DNA of 23,018 nt. Origin: JBCCRH01 sp039208045 (GTDB lineage Bacteria; Bacteroidota; Bacteroidia; Chitinophagales; Saprospiraceae). The stretch is from contig JBCCRH010000037.1 in the NCBI GenBank assembly GCA_039208045.1, positions 1-23,018 on the forward strand, in the 5' to 3' direction. Position 1 is the first letter of the stretch. Each line of letters begins with the position of its first letter. A program made the position numbers and the translations under genes. Below are positions 8,227 to 15,792 of this stretch, piece by piece. Under the pieces are notes generated by a model. That model ran no database searches and was not told the DNA's origin. It saw nothing but the letters and a program-made list of their open reading frames with translations.

Positions 8227-8859
8227 CTAGTTAATCTCCAACAACTCCACTTCAAAAATCAGTGCCGAATACGGAGGGATACCTCTGGTACCACGCTCGC
8301 CATACGCCAACTGATACGGAATGTAAAATTTATACTTCGAGCCCAAAGGCATAAGTTGCAAACCTTCTACCCAGCCCTGGATAACCTGCGTAACGCCAAA
8401 GCTAGTAGGCTTACCTCTATCAACAGAGCTGTCGAATACGGTGCCATCTATGAGCGTACCATGATAGTGTACCTTTACCTTATTGCTTGGGGTAGGCTTT
8501 ACTCCTTCGCTTGGCTTCAAGACTTCATATTGTAAGCCACTTTCAGTGACTTGTACCTCTGGGCGTTCTGCATTTTTCGCTAAGAAATCTTCTCCCTCAC
8601 CCGCTAACTTTTTGCGCTGATACTCTGCCACTAGTTGGCTGGCCTCTTGTACAGAAATAGAAGGCGTTTCGCCCTTCATCACTGCTTCTATTGCTTTGGC
8701 GAAAGAAATGGCTTCTATCTCGTCAAACCCTTGTTTTTTTAGGTTGCCTGCCATTAAGACGCCTAAGCTGTAACTAACTGAATCCATTGATACTTGTCCA
8801 TTTAATGTTGATGAAATGCCTAGGGCAACAACCACTAGGCTCAATACAAATTGCTTCAT
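8227..8859 (-). CDS. FKBP-type peptidyl-prolyl cis-trans isomerase, exported
   Basis: The enzyme catalyses cis-trans isomerisation of X-Pro bonds during protein folding. The 210-residue protein has a signal peptide (about 1-21), an N-terminal helical FKBP_N dimerisation region (about 24-100, with SYSLGVLMAGNLKKQG), and a C-terminal FKBP domain (105-210). Typical FKBP landmarks are visible: VHYHGTLIDGTVFDSS (130-145), VIQGWVEGLQLMPLGSK (159-175), IPYQLAYGERG (180-190) and the closing LIFEVELLEI strand. This layout matches periplasmic FkpA/Mip-like proteins. It starts 16 bases after the UbiX-like gene and is probably co-transcribed with it. A strong hairpin follows its stop codon. Given the many secreted Cys- and Pro-containing proteins nearby, a role in envelope protein folding is a reasonable inference. 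Confidence 0.95.
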   Translation of the reverse strand: MKQFVLSLVVVALGISSTLNGQVSMDSVSYSLGVLMAGNLKKQGFDEIEAISFAKAIEAVMKGETPSISVQEASQLVAEYQRKKLAGEGEDFLAKNAERPEVQVTESGLQYEVLKPSEGVKPTPSNKVKVHYHGTLIDGTVFDSSVDRGKPTSFGVTQVIQGWVEGLQLMPLGSKYKFYIPYQLAYGERGTRGIPPYSALIFEVELLEIN

Positions 8860-8875
8860 AGCTGAATATTAAATT

Positions 8876-9436
8876 TTACGATTCGCCCCATCGGAAACTG
8901 TCCAGATCGAAGCCTGCTAAGTCTAGCACTCGATCAATCACCGTGGCCACTAATTCTTCAAAGGTATTCGGCCTGCTGTAAAAAGAAGGACTTGCTGCAC
9001 AAATAATACCTCCTGCCTCGGTAATGAGCTTCATATTATTGATATGAATAAGGTTGTAAGGCGTATCTCTTGGTACCACAATCAAACGTCTCCTTTCTTT
9101 TAATATTACATCGGCTGCTCGGGTAATCAGATCATTCGAAATACCCGTTGCGATGCGCCCCATCAGTCCCATGGAGCATGGACACACAATCATCGTCTCA
9201 TACTTTGCTGAACCAGATGCAAAGGGGGCCATAAAATTTGACTTTTCATAAAAATCAAACGAATAATTTTTAAAATCTTCGTTTTCTAGCTCCAGTTTCC
9301 AGTTGAGCTTGGCATTTTTAGTCATCACTACCCCCACTTTTTCCCATTGATCTTGCAGGCGCTCCAATTTATCGAGCAATACTTTGGCGTAAATGGAGCC
9401 GCTGGAGCCGCCGATGGCTACTACTACTTTTTTCAT
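8876..9436 (-). CDS. ubiX: Flavin prenyltransferase (UbiX/Pad1 family)
   Basis: UbiX joins dimethylallyl phosphate to reduced FMN to make prenylated FMN, the cofactor of UbiD-type decarboxylases. The 186-residue protein has the family features: a VAIGGSSGSIYAKVLL nucleotide-binding start (6-21), CPCSMG (85-90) followed by GRIATGISNDLITRAADVILKERRRLIVVPRDTP (93-126) with the characteristic RAADV.LKERR element. The usual RE.P is RDTP here. Length is normal. No UbiD-like partner is in the window, so the decarboxylase it serves must be elsewhere. It is the first gene of a minus-strand unit with the FKBP gene. The upstream region contains the REPIN-like repeat at 9452-9518. Confidence 0.93.
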   Translation of the reverse strand: MKKVVVAIGGSSGSIYAKVLLDKLERLQDQWEKVGVVMTKNAKLNWKLELENEDFKNYSFDFYEKSNFMAPFASGSAKYETMIVCPCSMGLMGRIATGISNDLITRAADVILKERRRLIVVPRDTPYNLIHINNMKLITEAGGIICAASPSFYSRPNTFEELVATVIDRVLDLAGFDLDSFRWGES

Positions 9437-9451
9437 TATCTGTATTTAATG

Positions 9452-9518
9452 GGCTAAGCGGAGTAGAATCCGCGATAACTGTTGTAAGAAAATCAGCGGA
9501 TTGCAAATCCGCTTAGCC
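9452..9518. repeat. REPIN-like inverted pair of palindromes
   Basis: The left arm (9452-9473) begins GGCTAAGCGG and the right arm (9496-9518) ends CCGCTTAGCC, exact reverse complements. Each arm is itself a small palindrome: GCGGA...TCCGC at 9458-9473, and a perfect AGCGGATT-GCA-AATCCGCT at 9495-9513. The arms are therefore near-identical inverted copies separated by about 22 bases. This is the architecture of a REP doublet spread by RAYT (Y1 REP) transposases. A third palindrome, GGATT-ATG-AATCC, follows at 9523-9535. No RAYT gene is in the window. Confidence 0.7.
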
Positions 9519-9570
9519 TTTGGGATTATGAATCCACTCGGCCTATATAAAAGGTGTGGGAATAGGAAAG

Positions 9571-9600
9571 TTTAAAATAATAGCTACAGTTTTATACTTG
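9571..9600 (+). promoter_or_regulatory. Candidate Bacteroidota-type promoter for the thioredoxin-like gene
   Basis: TATACTTG at 9593-9600 matches the -7 consensus TAnnTTTG with one mismatch. TTTA at 9571-9574 lies 18 bases before it, near the expected place of the -33 TTTG. The start codon of the downstream gene is about 100 bases away. This is a weak call made by eye. Confidence 0.3.
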
Positions 9601-9701
9601 TCTGCCCCCGAACACTTAAAAGTTAAAAACATATTAAACGAACACCGATCATAGGTGCATAACTAAAATATTTGTTCATTTTACGGTCAAAATCAAGAAG
9701 C

Positions 9702-10238
9702 ATGATAACTATAAAAAGGACGCTAGCCATAGGGCTATTTCTAACGCTTGGTATCGCCGTAGCTGCGCAATCAGGTAAGGCTAAAATCAACTGGCTGAGC
9801 TGGGAAGAAGCGACGGCGCTGGAAAATACAGAAGGAAAAAAGTATTTCGTCGATCTCTACACCGACTGGTGTGGCTATTGCAAAAAAATGGATCGTACAA
9901 CGTTTAAAGATCCCAAGGTAGTGGCATTTGTAAATGCTAATTTCATTCCTATCAAACTCAATGCAGAGCAAAAAGAGGATATTCAGTACCGTGGTCATAC
10001 TATGAAGCTCAACAAAAAAGTGGGTAGACGTGGCATGCACGAACTAGCGATGGCACTGCTGGAAGGATTAGATCGAGTGGGTTACCCCACTTATGTATAT
10101 CTGGATGCTAAACAAGACCGCATTACGCTTTCGCCAGGCTTTAAGCCAGCTAATGATATGCTGTTAGAGCTTAAATTTGTGGGCGACGATCATTATCAAA
10201 CTACTTCTTTTCAGGAGTTTGCCAAGAATAATCCTTAG
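9702..10238 (+). CDS. Exported thioredoxin-fold protein (DUF255/thioredoxin_7-like)
   Basis: The ATG at 9702 is preferred over an in-frame TTG at 9672 because it puts the signal peptide at the N-terminus (MITIKRTLAIGLFLTLGIAVAAQ, 1-23). The 178-residue protein has the active site DWCGYCKKMD (Cys57, Cys60), the following TTFKDPKVVAFVNANFIPIKLNAE element, and a probable cis-Pro, Pro129, in VGYPTYVYLD. This places it with thioredoxin-like proteins of the DUF255/DsbD-gamma type. In the periplasm it would act as a thiol-disulfide reductant or exchange protein; partners are unknown. It is a single-gene unit: the upstream gene is divergent and the downstream phosphoesterase gene is convergent, with two bases between the stop codons. 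Confidence 0.88.
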   Translation: MITIKRTLAIGLFLTLGIAVAAQSGKAKINWLSWEEATALENTEGKKYFVDLYTDWCGYCKKMDRTTFKDPKVVAFVNANFIPIKLNAEQKEDIQYRGHTMKLNKKVGRRGMHELAMALLEGLDRVGYPTYVYLDAKQDRITLSPGFKPANDMLLELKFVGDDHYQTTSFQEFAKNNP

Positions 10239-10240
10239 GC

Positions 10241-11152
10241 TTAGCGTTTATACTTAGGTAGAAATACCTCCTCCAAAAGCAAAAAGTCCCATTCTAAACG
10301 TTGTTGTTCAACGTCATGAGTAAGCACCAGCACTTCGTCGGCCTCAAAATTGGTGACGTAGTCTGGTGCATAGGCTTTGTTGACCGTATTGTTAATACCA
10401 GAGCCTAGTAGCCAGATGCCTTCGGGGGTCTGATACTCGTACTTTTTGGCGACCATCCCAATATCTCCTCCAATTAGTATCACTTGCGTTCCATGTTCTT
10501 GTACCTGTTGCAATAATGGATATACCCAATTTGTAAAATCGGATAAGCTATCACAAGTCATTCGGATATTGGTGGCATTAATGTTAAACGCATTAGAGGG
10601 GGCCCTTTTCAGCTCATTTAGCACCCCATGATGGTGTAAGACAACCAAGTGGGAAGCTTCCGAAATTGTATCGCAGACTGTTTGGAGGAGCTGCCACTGC
10701 CCTTCCTTTGCTGCGCAGTTTTCCTGGGGTGGAGGGCCATCATACCACCAATAATAGTTGGTGTTGAGCACCAATAGGCAGATACCGTCTTGCCAGGTGG
10801 CATAAAACTCTGGCTTTTGGGTCGCGTTGGTGATGCGCTCCACCTGCTCATATTTCAGATCGTGATTACCCAGTGTCCAGTGCACTTTTTCGCTTAAGCT
10901 AAAAAGGCTATCTAAGTATGTGACCGTCTCCGCTTCCTGTGTGGTTGCGCTGCATACATCCCCTCCCAACCAAATTTGATCAAACTGGGTATAGTCGACT
11001 TGCTCTAAGCGGTAATCGATGCGATTGGGATAATTCCAATCGTAAGGGTGTCCCAGAAAAAGGTAAGTTTTCACTTCTGGTTCAGCCATTTGACAAGCAC
11101 TACCAACCAGAAGCAAAGCGTATAAGATGATATATAAAATCCTATAAATCAT
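10241..11152 (-). CDS. Calcineurin-like metallophosphoesterase, exported
   Basis: The 303-residue protein has metallophosphoesterase motifs in order: GGDVC (63-67, Asp65), GNHDL (95-99), VLHHHG (171-176) and, later, a GGDIG segment. These bind the di-metal centre that hydrolyses phosphate esters. The usual first motif D-x-H is not intact: the matching strand reads FLGHPYDW, with His35 but no preceding Asp. An N-terminal hydrophobic segment ends in GSAC (Cys20), which could be a lipoprotein cleavage site, although the -3 Gly is unusual. It would act outside the cytoplasm; the substrate is unknown. Its start overlaps the upstream coiled-coil gene by 11 bases, so the two are probably co-translated. 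Its stop lies two bases from that of the convergent thioredoxin-like gene. Confidence 0.87.
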   Translation of the reverse strand: MIYRILYIILYALLLVGSACQMAEPEVKTYLFLGHPYDWNYPNRIDYRLEQVDYTQFDQIWLGGDVCSATTQEAETVTYLDSLFSLSEKVHWTLGNHDLKYEQVERITNATQKPEFYATWQDGICLLVLNTNYYWWYDGPPPQENCAAKEGQWQLLQTVCDTISEASHLVVLHHHGVLNELKRAPSNAFNINATNIRMTCDSLSDFTNWVYPLLQQVQEHGTQVILIGGDIGMVAKKYEYQTPEGIWLLGSGINNTVNKAYAPDYVTNFEADEVLVLTHDVEQQRLEWDFLLLEEVFLPKYKR

Positions 11153-11828
11153 CCAACGAACGCGTCATTTTTTCCAGCTCCAACTGCAAGGCTTCTGCCT
11201 CAGAAGAAGAATTGGTGAGCAGCATCTTTTCGGATAGTGACTCGATGGTGTCTAAATAGAATACATCGAGTTCCATATCGGAGCGCAGGGCTTCCATTTC
11301 TGCTAGGTCCTCATAATGGTTTTCCTGCAATTTGCGTAAGCGTTCCTGCTTTTCGGCGAGGTCGGCACTCAATTCTTGATTAGCATATAATCGATTCAAC
11401 TTTTGGAGGCAGGTCTCAAAAAAGCTCTGCTTTTTTAGGCGTACGAGTAATTCCCCTTCAAAAGCTGCTAGTAATCGTTCGGTATCCTTTTTATTAGTTG
11501 TATTAAGCGTACTGCTATTTTTGCGCTTTTGTAACTGTAGGTCGCGGAGGTCTGCCTTAATTTCAGCAACTTCGGCTTTGAGTTGCACGAGTTGATCTTC
11601 ACAATAATCAATGCGTTGCTGAATGGCATTTAAGCTTTTTACACGACTGTCTTTTGCTTTTCGCCTTTGTGCCAAGGCTTGCCAAGCTACATAGCCAAAA
11701 ATACCAACTACAGCTGCTGCCAGGCCGATCAGTATGGCCATTCTGGCAAAGACAAAAAAGCGGAAGGCTACCAGCAAGAAAATTGCTAGTATGATCCAAT
11801 TCCACCAATTTATTTTAGTATCTGACAT
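11142..11828 (-). CDS. Membrane-anchored coiled-coil protein of unknown function
   Basis: No family is recognised. The 228-residue protein has two adjacent hydrophobic segments near the N-terminus (about 10-27 and 29-51), then a basic stretch (QRRKAKDSRVK). From about 65 to the end lies a long charged helical region rich in Glu, Leu, Gln and Lys, with heptad-like spacing typical of coiled coils. A two-segment hairpin with a large C-terminal helix would expose the coiled coil on one side of the inner membrane. The gene overlaps the start of the exported phosphoesterase by 11 bases, suggesting a shared process. It is transcribed away from the DUF4956 operon, with 266 bases between the two start codons. 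Confidence 0.75.
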   Translation of the reverse strand: MSDTKINWWNWIILAIFLLVAFRFFVFARMAILIGLAAAVVGIFGYVAWQALAQRRKAKDSRVKSLNAIQQRIDYCEDQLVQLKAEVAEIKADLRDLQLQKRKNSSTLNTTNKKDTERLLAAFEGELLVRLKKQSFFETCLQKLNRLYANQELSADLAEKQERLRKLQENHYEDLAEMEALRSDMELDVFYLDTIESLSEKMLLTNSSSEAEALQLELEKMTRSLDDL

Positions 11829-12000
11829 GCTCGTATATCTCTGCCTCTAAAGTAAGAAACAACTTCAAAATAAGACCTGCTTCAACAACTTTCATTTTTT
11901 TCAAAAAAAATTACGCAATTTTTAAACCCTTTGTGCCTCTTCCTGTTTACCATGCAGTTTCAGAATCGCTAATGTTTTTTGTTTGTTTATAGTTTATGTA

Positions 12001-12031
12001 GGTGCTCCTTCTCGGGAGTACCTTTTTTTTT
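12001..12031 (+). terminator. Intrinsic terminator in the divergent intergenic region
   Basis: GGTGCTCC (12001-12008) pairs with GGAGTACC (12015-12022), with one G:T wobble and a 6-base loop, and is followed directly by nine T (12023-12031). This is a textbook rho-independent terminator on the plus strand. No plus-strand gene precedes it; the nearest gene upstream is the minus-strand one that starts at 11828. It therefore ends either a leader transcript of the DUF4956 operon (attenuation) or a separate small RNA. Confidence 0.75.
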
Positions 12032-12039
12032 GCCTACCA

Positions 12040-12070
12040 TTCGCATTTCAGCTAGAAGCACTTATTTTTG
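12040..12070 (+). promoter_or_regulatory. Candidate promoter of the DUF4956-CotH-dehydrogenase operon
   Basis: TATTTTTG at 12063-12070 fits the Bacteroidota -7 consensus TAnnTTTG exactly. TTCG at 12040-12043, 19 bases before it, is one base off the -33 TTTG. Transcription would begin near 12077, some 18 bases before the ATG at 12095 and after the terminator at 12001-12031. The sequence is T-rich, so a chance match is possible. Confidence 0.4.
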
Positions 12071-12094
12071 CGCAAGCACCATCAAAGCGATTTC

Positions 12095-12784
12095 ATGAAT
12101 TTACTCGAACAATTACAGGAGCGATACATACAAGAGTTCTCAAACAATGTCCCCATTGGCGAGTTTCTGCTCAATATTATCGTTACTGCGATCTTAGTGG
12201 CTTTGCTGCGTTTGTTTTATATCCATTATGGAAATGCCATCTCCAACAGGCGCAAGTTTGCAGCTAACTTCCTTCCACTCGCTTTGGGTACCTTACTCAT
12301 TATTATGATCGTCAAATCATCGATTGCCCTTTCATTAGGCTTGGTAGGTGCTTTGTCTATTGTTCGTTTCAGAGCTGCTATTAAAGACCCCGAAGAATTG
12401 ACTTATTTATTTATTGCAATTGGTTTGGGGCTTGCGGGAGGGGCGAATCAACCTATATTGGCTATTGTTGCTTTTTCGCTAATCATTGCTATCATCTATA
12501 TTGGTCAGCGCCTCAGCGGCCAAGCTGCTTTCAAGCGCGAAGACCGGTTGTTTGTCAATATCCATACTGATTTGGAGGACGTTAAACAAATTAGCCAAAT
12601 CCTTTCCGATCATTTGCCTTATGTAGAGCTCAAACGCTTAGATACACTCGAAAAAGGACTCGACCTTTCCTTTATCTGCAAGGCGAATTCGATTGATGAA
12701 ATTAGTCAGTTAAAAAATGCGCTAGGTGAATTATCACCTAAAACGCGCCTTTCTATCATTGATCAACCTGATTTGATCCTATGA
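12095..12784 (+). CDS. DUF4956 family membrane protein
   Basis: The ATG at 12095 is chosen over an in-frame TTG at 12068 that overlaps the likely -10 region. The 229-residue protein has about four to five hydrophobic segments (about 22-43, 57-74, 77-90, 103-117 and 119-138) and the family hallmark LGLVGALSIVRFRAAIKDPEEL (81-102). A soluble C-terminal domain (about 150-229) has an alternating alpha/beta look. Biochemical function is not established. From family knowledge, DUF4956 genes usually sit beside a VTC-domain polyphosphate polymerase and a CotH-like kinase. Here the stop overlaps the ATG of the CotH gene by four bases (ATGA), so the two are translationally coupled, but no VTC gene is in the window. 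Confidence 0.9.
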   Translation: MNLLEQLQERYIQEFSNNVPIGEFLLNIIVTAILVALLRLFYIHYGNAISNRRKFAANFLPLALGTLLIIMIVKSSIALSLGLVGALSIVRFRAAIKDPEELTYLFIAIGLGLAGGANQPILAIVAFSLIIAIIYIGQRLSGQAAFKREDRLFVNIHTDLEDVKQISQILSDHLPYVELKRLDTLEKGLDLSFICKANSIDEISQLKNALGELSPKTRLSIIDQPDLIL

Positions 12785-15780
12785 TTATCTCGCAGCAAAC
12801 AGGGCGCAAGCGGCAGGCCAAATTAGAACAATGGCTAATTGGCGGATTACTCCTCCTTCTCGGTGTAGCGCTGCTCTTGATTTTTGCAGGCATGCCCAAT
12901 ACCAACCAAGCTCTACAAAGTACCAACACTATTCTTTGTGATGCAGAGCAAGTGGAAGGCGATCAATTCGTGCACAATGGGCTAAGCTTTGGCGATAGTG
13001 AGCTGCAAAGTGCAGCGCGTGCTCGGTCGGGAACCTATGCTTGCGAGCTGCCTGCGGATGGACAAATGCACTATGGCTTTACCTTCGATTTTACCGATCC
13101 CGTCCCCGGAAAAGTCTACAAGGCTTCGGTCTGGCGTTTTCAGCAGAATGGCAGTGTGGGCCGTTTGGCTGTACAGGGCTTTGGCGAAGCTTCTTTTTAC
13201 GAACAACAAGAACTACCAAGCCTCATTGAGGATGGCTGGGATTTGCTTGAAATTCGCTTTTCTATTCCATTCGGAACATCTTACGACCGTATCAATGTGC
13301 ATGTCTATGGCGGAGGAACAAGCCCGCTCTATTTTGATGATTTTCAATTAGAAGAGATCGATCAGTGGGCGAATGAAAGTTTTCAACCCGCCATACTCGA
13401 CCTACAGCTGAGCGACCAAGCTTACAGCAAATTGAAGCGCAAACGCGAAAAAGCCCTGGTAAAGGGCATTTTAGAAACCAACAATAAAGACTGGGTAGAA
13501 GCCATGCTCAGCAGCGATGATGCGGAGCCTATTCCCATCAAAATACGACTTAAGGGGGATTGGCTAGATCATTTAGAGGGAGAGAAATGGTCTTTTCGAG
13601 TGAAGGTGAAATCGCCCTACGCCTGGAAGCGCATGCGCACCTTTTCGCTCCACACCCCTGAGGCACGCTATTTCTTGCACGAGTGGCTGCTCCATCAATT
13701 TTGGGAAAAAGAAGATGTACTGACCACCCGATACGATTTTGTGGAACTACGACTCAATGGTAAATCCCTGGGCATTTACGCCTATGAAGAGCACTTTGAC
13801 AAACAATTAGTAGAGTACCGGCAACGGCGAGAAGGGCCCATCGTGAAGTTAGGAGAAGAGGGTTTCTGGGCAGGCATGAAGGGGCAGCTACAACATCACG
13901 GCTTCTTCCGAGCTGAAACAGAACATACGAGTATGCTCTGGGAAAATGCTCCTATTGAGAGCTTCCACGAAAGTGCCTACCAGAGCGATAGCCTTTCAAC
14001 AGGCCATTTGGCGCAAGCCCAAAACCTACTGTACCAGTTCAAATATGGCCTAAAGCCAGCCTCCGAAATTTTTGAGGTGGAACGCCTAGCCAAATACTAT
14101 GCCATCAGCGATTTGCTGAATGCCTACCATGGTATCGTTTGGCACAATCAGCGTTTTTATTACAACCCAATACTCAATAAGTTGGAGCCGATTGGCTTTG
14201 ATGGTTTTGGTGATAAACCAATAGAACAATATACGATTCTGGGTACTGGCGCGCTCGACCCTCAGAAGCTGTTCGACCAGACCGTGTTTAGCCATTTGTT
14301 TATGGATGCCACTTTCGTGGAAAAATATATCGGGTACCTCTACCAGTTTTCGGATTACCACTATTTTGATCCGCTGCTCGATAGTTTGAGTAATAGCATT
14401 GGCCCAAGGGCCGCATTTTTGAAGCAAGAGTTTCCGGAGTACCAGCTAGATTTAGCGGAATTGGCAACGCAGTTTAATTTTGTGCGTTCGCTCTTGCTAC
14501 CGCCTGAAGCGCATGCGGTGGCAGCTTCTTACCTTACAACAAAGCAGGAACTCCTACTTCGCAATCGTCATAATTTACCCATTCAGTTGGTTGGTTTTGG
14601 GAATAATAGGCTATTGCCAACCACCCAGCTTGACAGTACTGTAATTATTCCTGCACAAATTCCCAGAAAATTTTGGCTCCGTGTACAAAAGCTGGGGCAA
14701 ATCTGGGACTACAATGCCGCTCGCTTTTTGCAGCAGCAAGCACTGGCAGAACAAGGACTACCTAAAATGGACACCCTACCGCTAGCCCGCGCTGCAAAGT
14801 ATCTATTCTACCAAGTGGTAGGTATTGATAGCTTACTGAGTGCCCCCATTTCCACCTTTAGTATGCCAGCCAACCAAGTTGCCCACCAGAGTTTAGGCTT
14901 AGATCGACTACAACTGCCCGATAGTTTGGTACGAATCGATGGGCAGCATATCCAGTTTTTGCCTGGCAAGAAGACTATTAAGCAACCTATAATTATTCCT
15001 AAAAATTACCAAGTATCTTTTGTGGCAGGGACGCAGCTAGACTTCGTACAAGGCGCTTTTTTCTTTTGCAAAAGTCCTATTACGGCTATTGGCACTGGGG
15101 AGCAGCCTATTCGTTTCACGTCAAGTGATAAGAGTGCTAGGGGCTTTACCGTTTTTGAAACCCATGAAAAGAGTCATTTACAGTACGTGCTATTTGACCA
15201 ATGGAATACCTTAAACTACGATCAATGGGTGCTAACGGGGGGGGTTACCTTTTACGAAGCAGATGCTTTGCTCTACCAGTGCCGCATACTAAATAGTCAA
15301 AGTGAGGATGCTATTAACTTTATTCGTTCGGAGTTTGAGTTGCAAGCCTGTGCCATTCGCAATAGTGCCTTCGATGGCTTGGATAGCGATTTTTGTAAAG
15401 GCCGCATCGAAGATTGCTCGTTCGTTGAGATAGGGAACGATGCAGTGGATTTTTCGGGGAGTATTGTCAATATTAAAAATGCCAGCATACAGAATTGTGG
15501 AGATAAAGGCATTAGCGTGGGCGAAGAGAGTGATGTGCATGTACTAGATAGCAGGATCGACGGGGCAGAGCTAGGTGTTGCTTCAAAAGATTTATCGCTT
15601 CTATTTTTACGGAATATTGATTTAAAAAACTGTGAGCAAGGTTTCACTGCTTTCCAAAAAAAGCCCGAATTTGGGGGAGGCAAGATTATTGTCGAATCTT
15701 ATACGATCGATCGAGTTAAACGACTCCATAATATTGCGCCAGGCAGTAGCCTGCAACTTGGTTTACAACTCATTCAATAA
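12781..15780 (+). CDS. CotH-kinase-like protein with N-terminal membrane anchor and C-terminal beta-helix
   Basis: The 999-residue protein has an N-terminal hydrophobic segment (about 19-38) that anchors or exports it. A beta-rich carbohydrate-binding-like module follows (about 45-190, ending YFDDFQLEEI), then a CotH domain (about 215-560). CotH landmarks are IRLKGDWLDHL, ELRLNGKSLGIYAYEEHFDK, a candidate ATP-binding Lys356 in IVKLGEE, and GFDGFGD with Asp474 and Asp478 where the family has its metal-binding D-x-D-like motif. CotH in Bacillus is an atypical kinase that phosphorylates coat proteins. From about 740 to 985, short repeated strands (AINFIRS, GLDSDFCKGRIEDCSF, AVDFSGSIVNIKNASI) indicate a right-handed parallel beta-helix, common in polysaccharide-binding or -cleaving proteins. 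It is the middle gene of the operon, 12 bases before the sugar dehydrogenase gene. The substrate is unknown. Confidence 0.87.
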   Translation: MIISQQTGRKRQAKLEQWLIGGLLLLLGVALLLIFAGMPNTNQALQSTNTILCDAEQVEGDQFVHNGLSFGDSELQSAARARSGTYACELPADGQMHYGFTFDFTDPVPGKVYKASVWRFQQNGSVGRLAVQGFGEASFYEQQELPSLIEDGWDLLEIRFSIPFGTSYDRINVHVYGGGTSPLYFDDFQLEEIDQWANESFQPAILDLQLSDQAYSKLKRKREKALVKGILETNNKDWVEAMLSSDDAEPIPIKIRLKGDWLDHLEGEKWSFRVKVKSPYAWKRMRTFSLHTPEARYFLHEWLLHQFWEKEDVLTTRYDFVELRLNGKSLGIYAYEEHFDKQLVEYRQRREGPIVKLGEEGFWAGMKGQLQHHGFFRAETEHTSMLWENAPIESFHESAYQSDSLSTGHLAQAQNLLYQFKYGLKPASEIFEVERLAKYYAISDLLNAYHGIVWHNQRFYYNPILNKLEPIGFDGFGDKPIEQYTILGTGALDPQKLFDQTVFSHLFMDATFVEKYIGYLYQFSDYHYFDPLLDSLSNSIGPRAAFLKQEFPEYQLDLAELATQFNFVRSLLLPPEAHAVAASYLTTKQELLLRNRHNLPIQLVGFGNNRLLPTTQLDSTVIIPAQIPRKFWLRVQKLGQIWDYNAARFLQQQALAEQGLPKMDTLPLARAAKYLFYQVVGIDSLLSAPISTFSMPANQVAHQSLGLDRLQLPDSLVRIDGQHIQFLPGKKTIKQPIIIPKNYQVSFVAGTQLDFVQGAFFFCKSPITAIGTGEQPIRFTSSDKSARGFTVFETHEKSHLQYVLFDQWNTLNYDQWVLTGGVTFYEADALLYQCRILNSQSEDAINFIRSEFELQACAIRNSAFDGLDSDFCKGRIEDCSFVEIGNDAVDFSGSIVNIKNASIQNCGDKGISVGEESDVHVLDSRIDGAELGVASKDLSLLFLRNIDLKNCEQGFTAFQKKPEFGGGKIIVESYTIDRVKRLHNIAPGSSLQLGLQLIQ

Positions 15781-15792
15781 GTCCAACGTGCT

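Noticed and set aside
8218..8535. 105-aa plus-strand open frame opposite the FKBP gene
   Set aside because: Lies antisense to the conserved FKBP domain; no motif, so it is a shadow frame.
8876..9436. A UbiX-UbiD decarboxylase cluster
   Set aside because: Only UbiX is present; its neighbours are an FKBP isomerase and a thioredoxin-like gene, with no UbiD-like protein in the window.
6669..9535. CRISPR array in the repeat-containing intergenic regions
   Set aside because: The palindromes are few, unequally spaced and lie in separate gaps; there are no regular spacers and no cas genes.
9672..9701. TTG start 30 bases upstream for the thioredoxin-like gene
   Set aside because: It would put charged residues ahead of a good signal peptide; the ATG at 9702 fits better.
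11972..11992. Possible 6-codon leader peptide ahead of the terminator at 12001
   Set aside because: An ATG...TAG of six codons in T-rich DNA is expected by chance; no run of regulatory codons and no alternative stem is apparent.
12068..12094. TTG start for the DUF4956 gene
   Set aside because: It lies within the likely -7 promoter box and adds nine polar residues; the ATG at 12095 is preferred.
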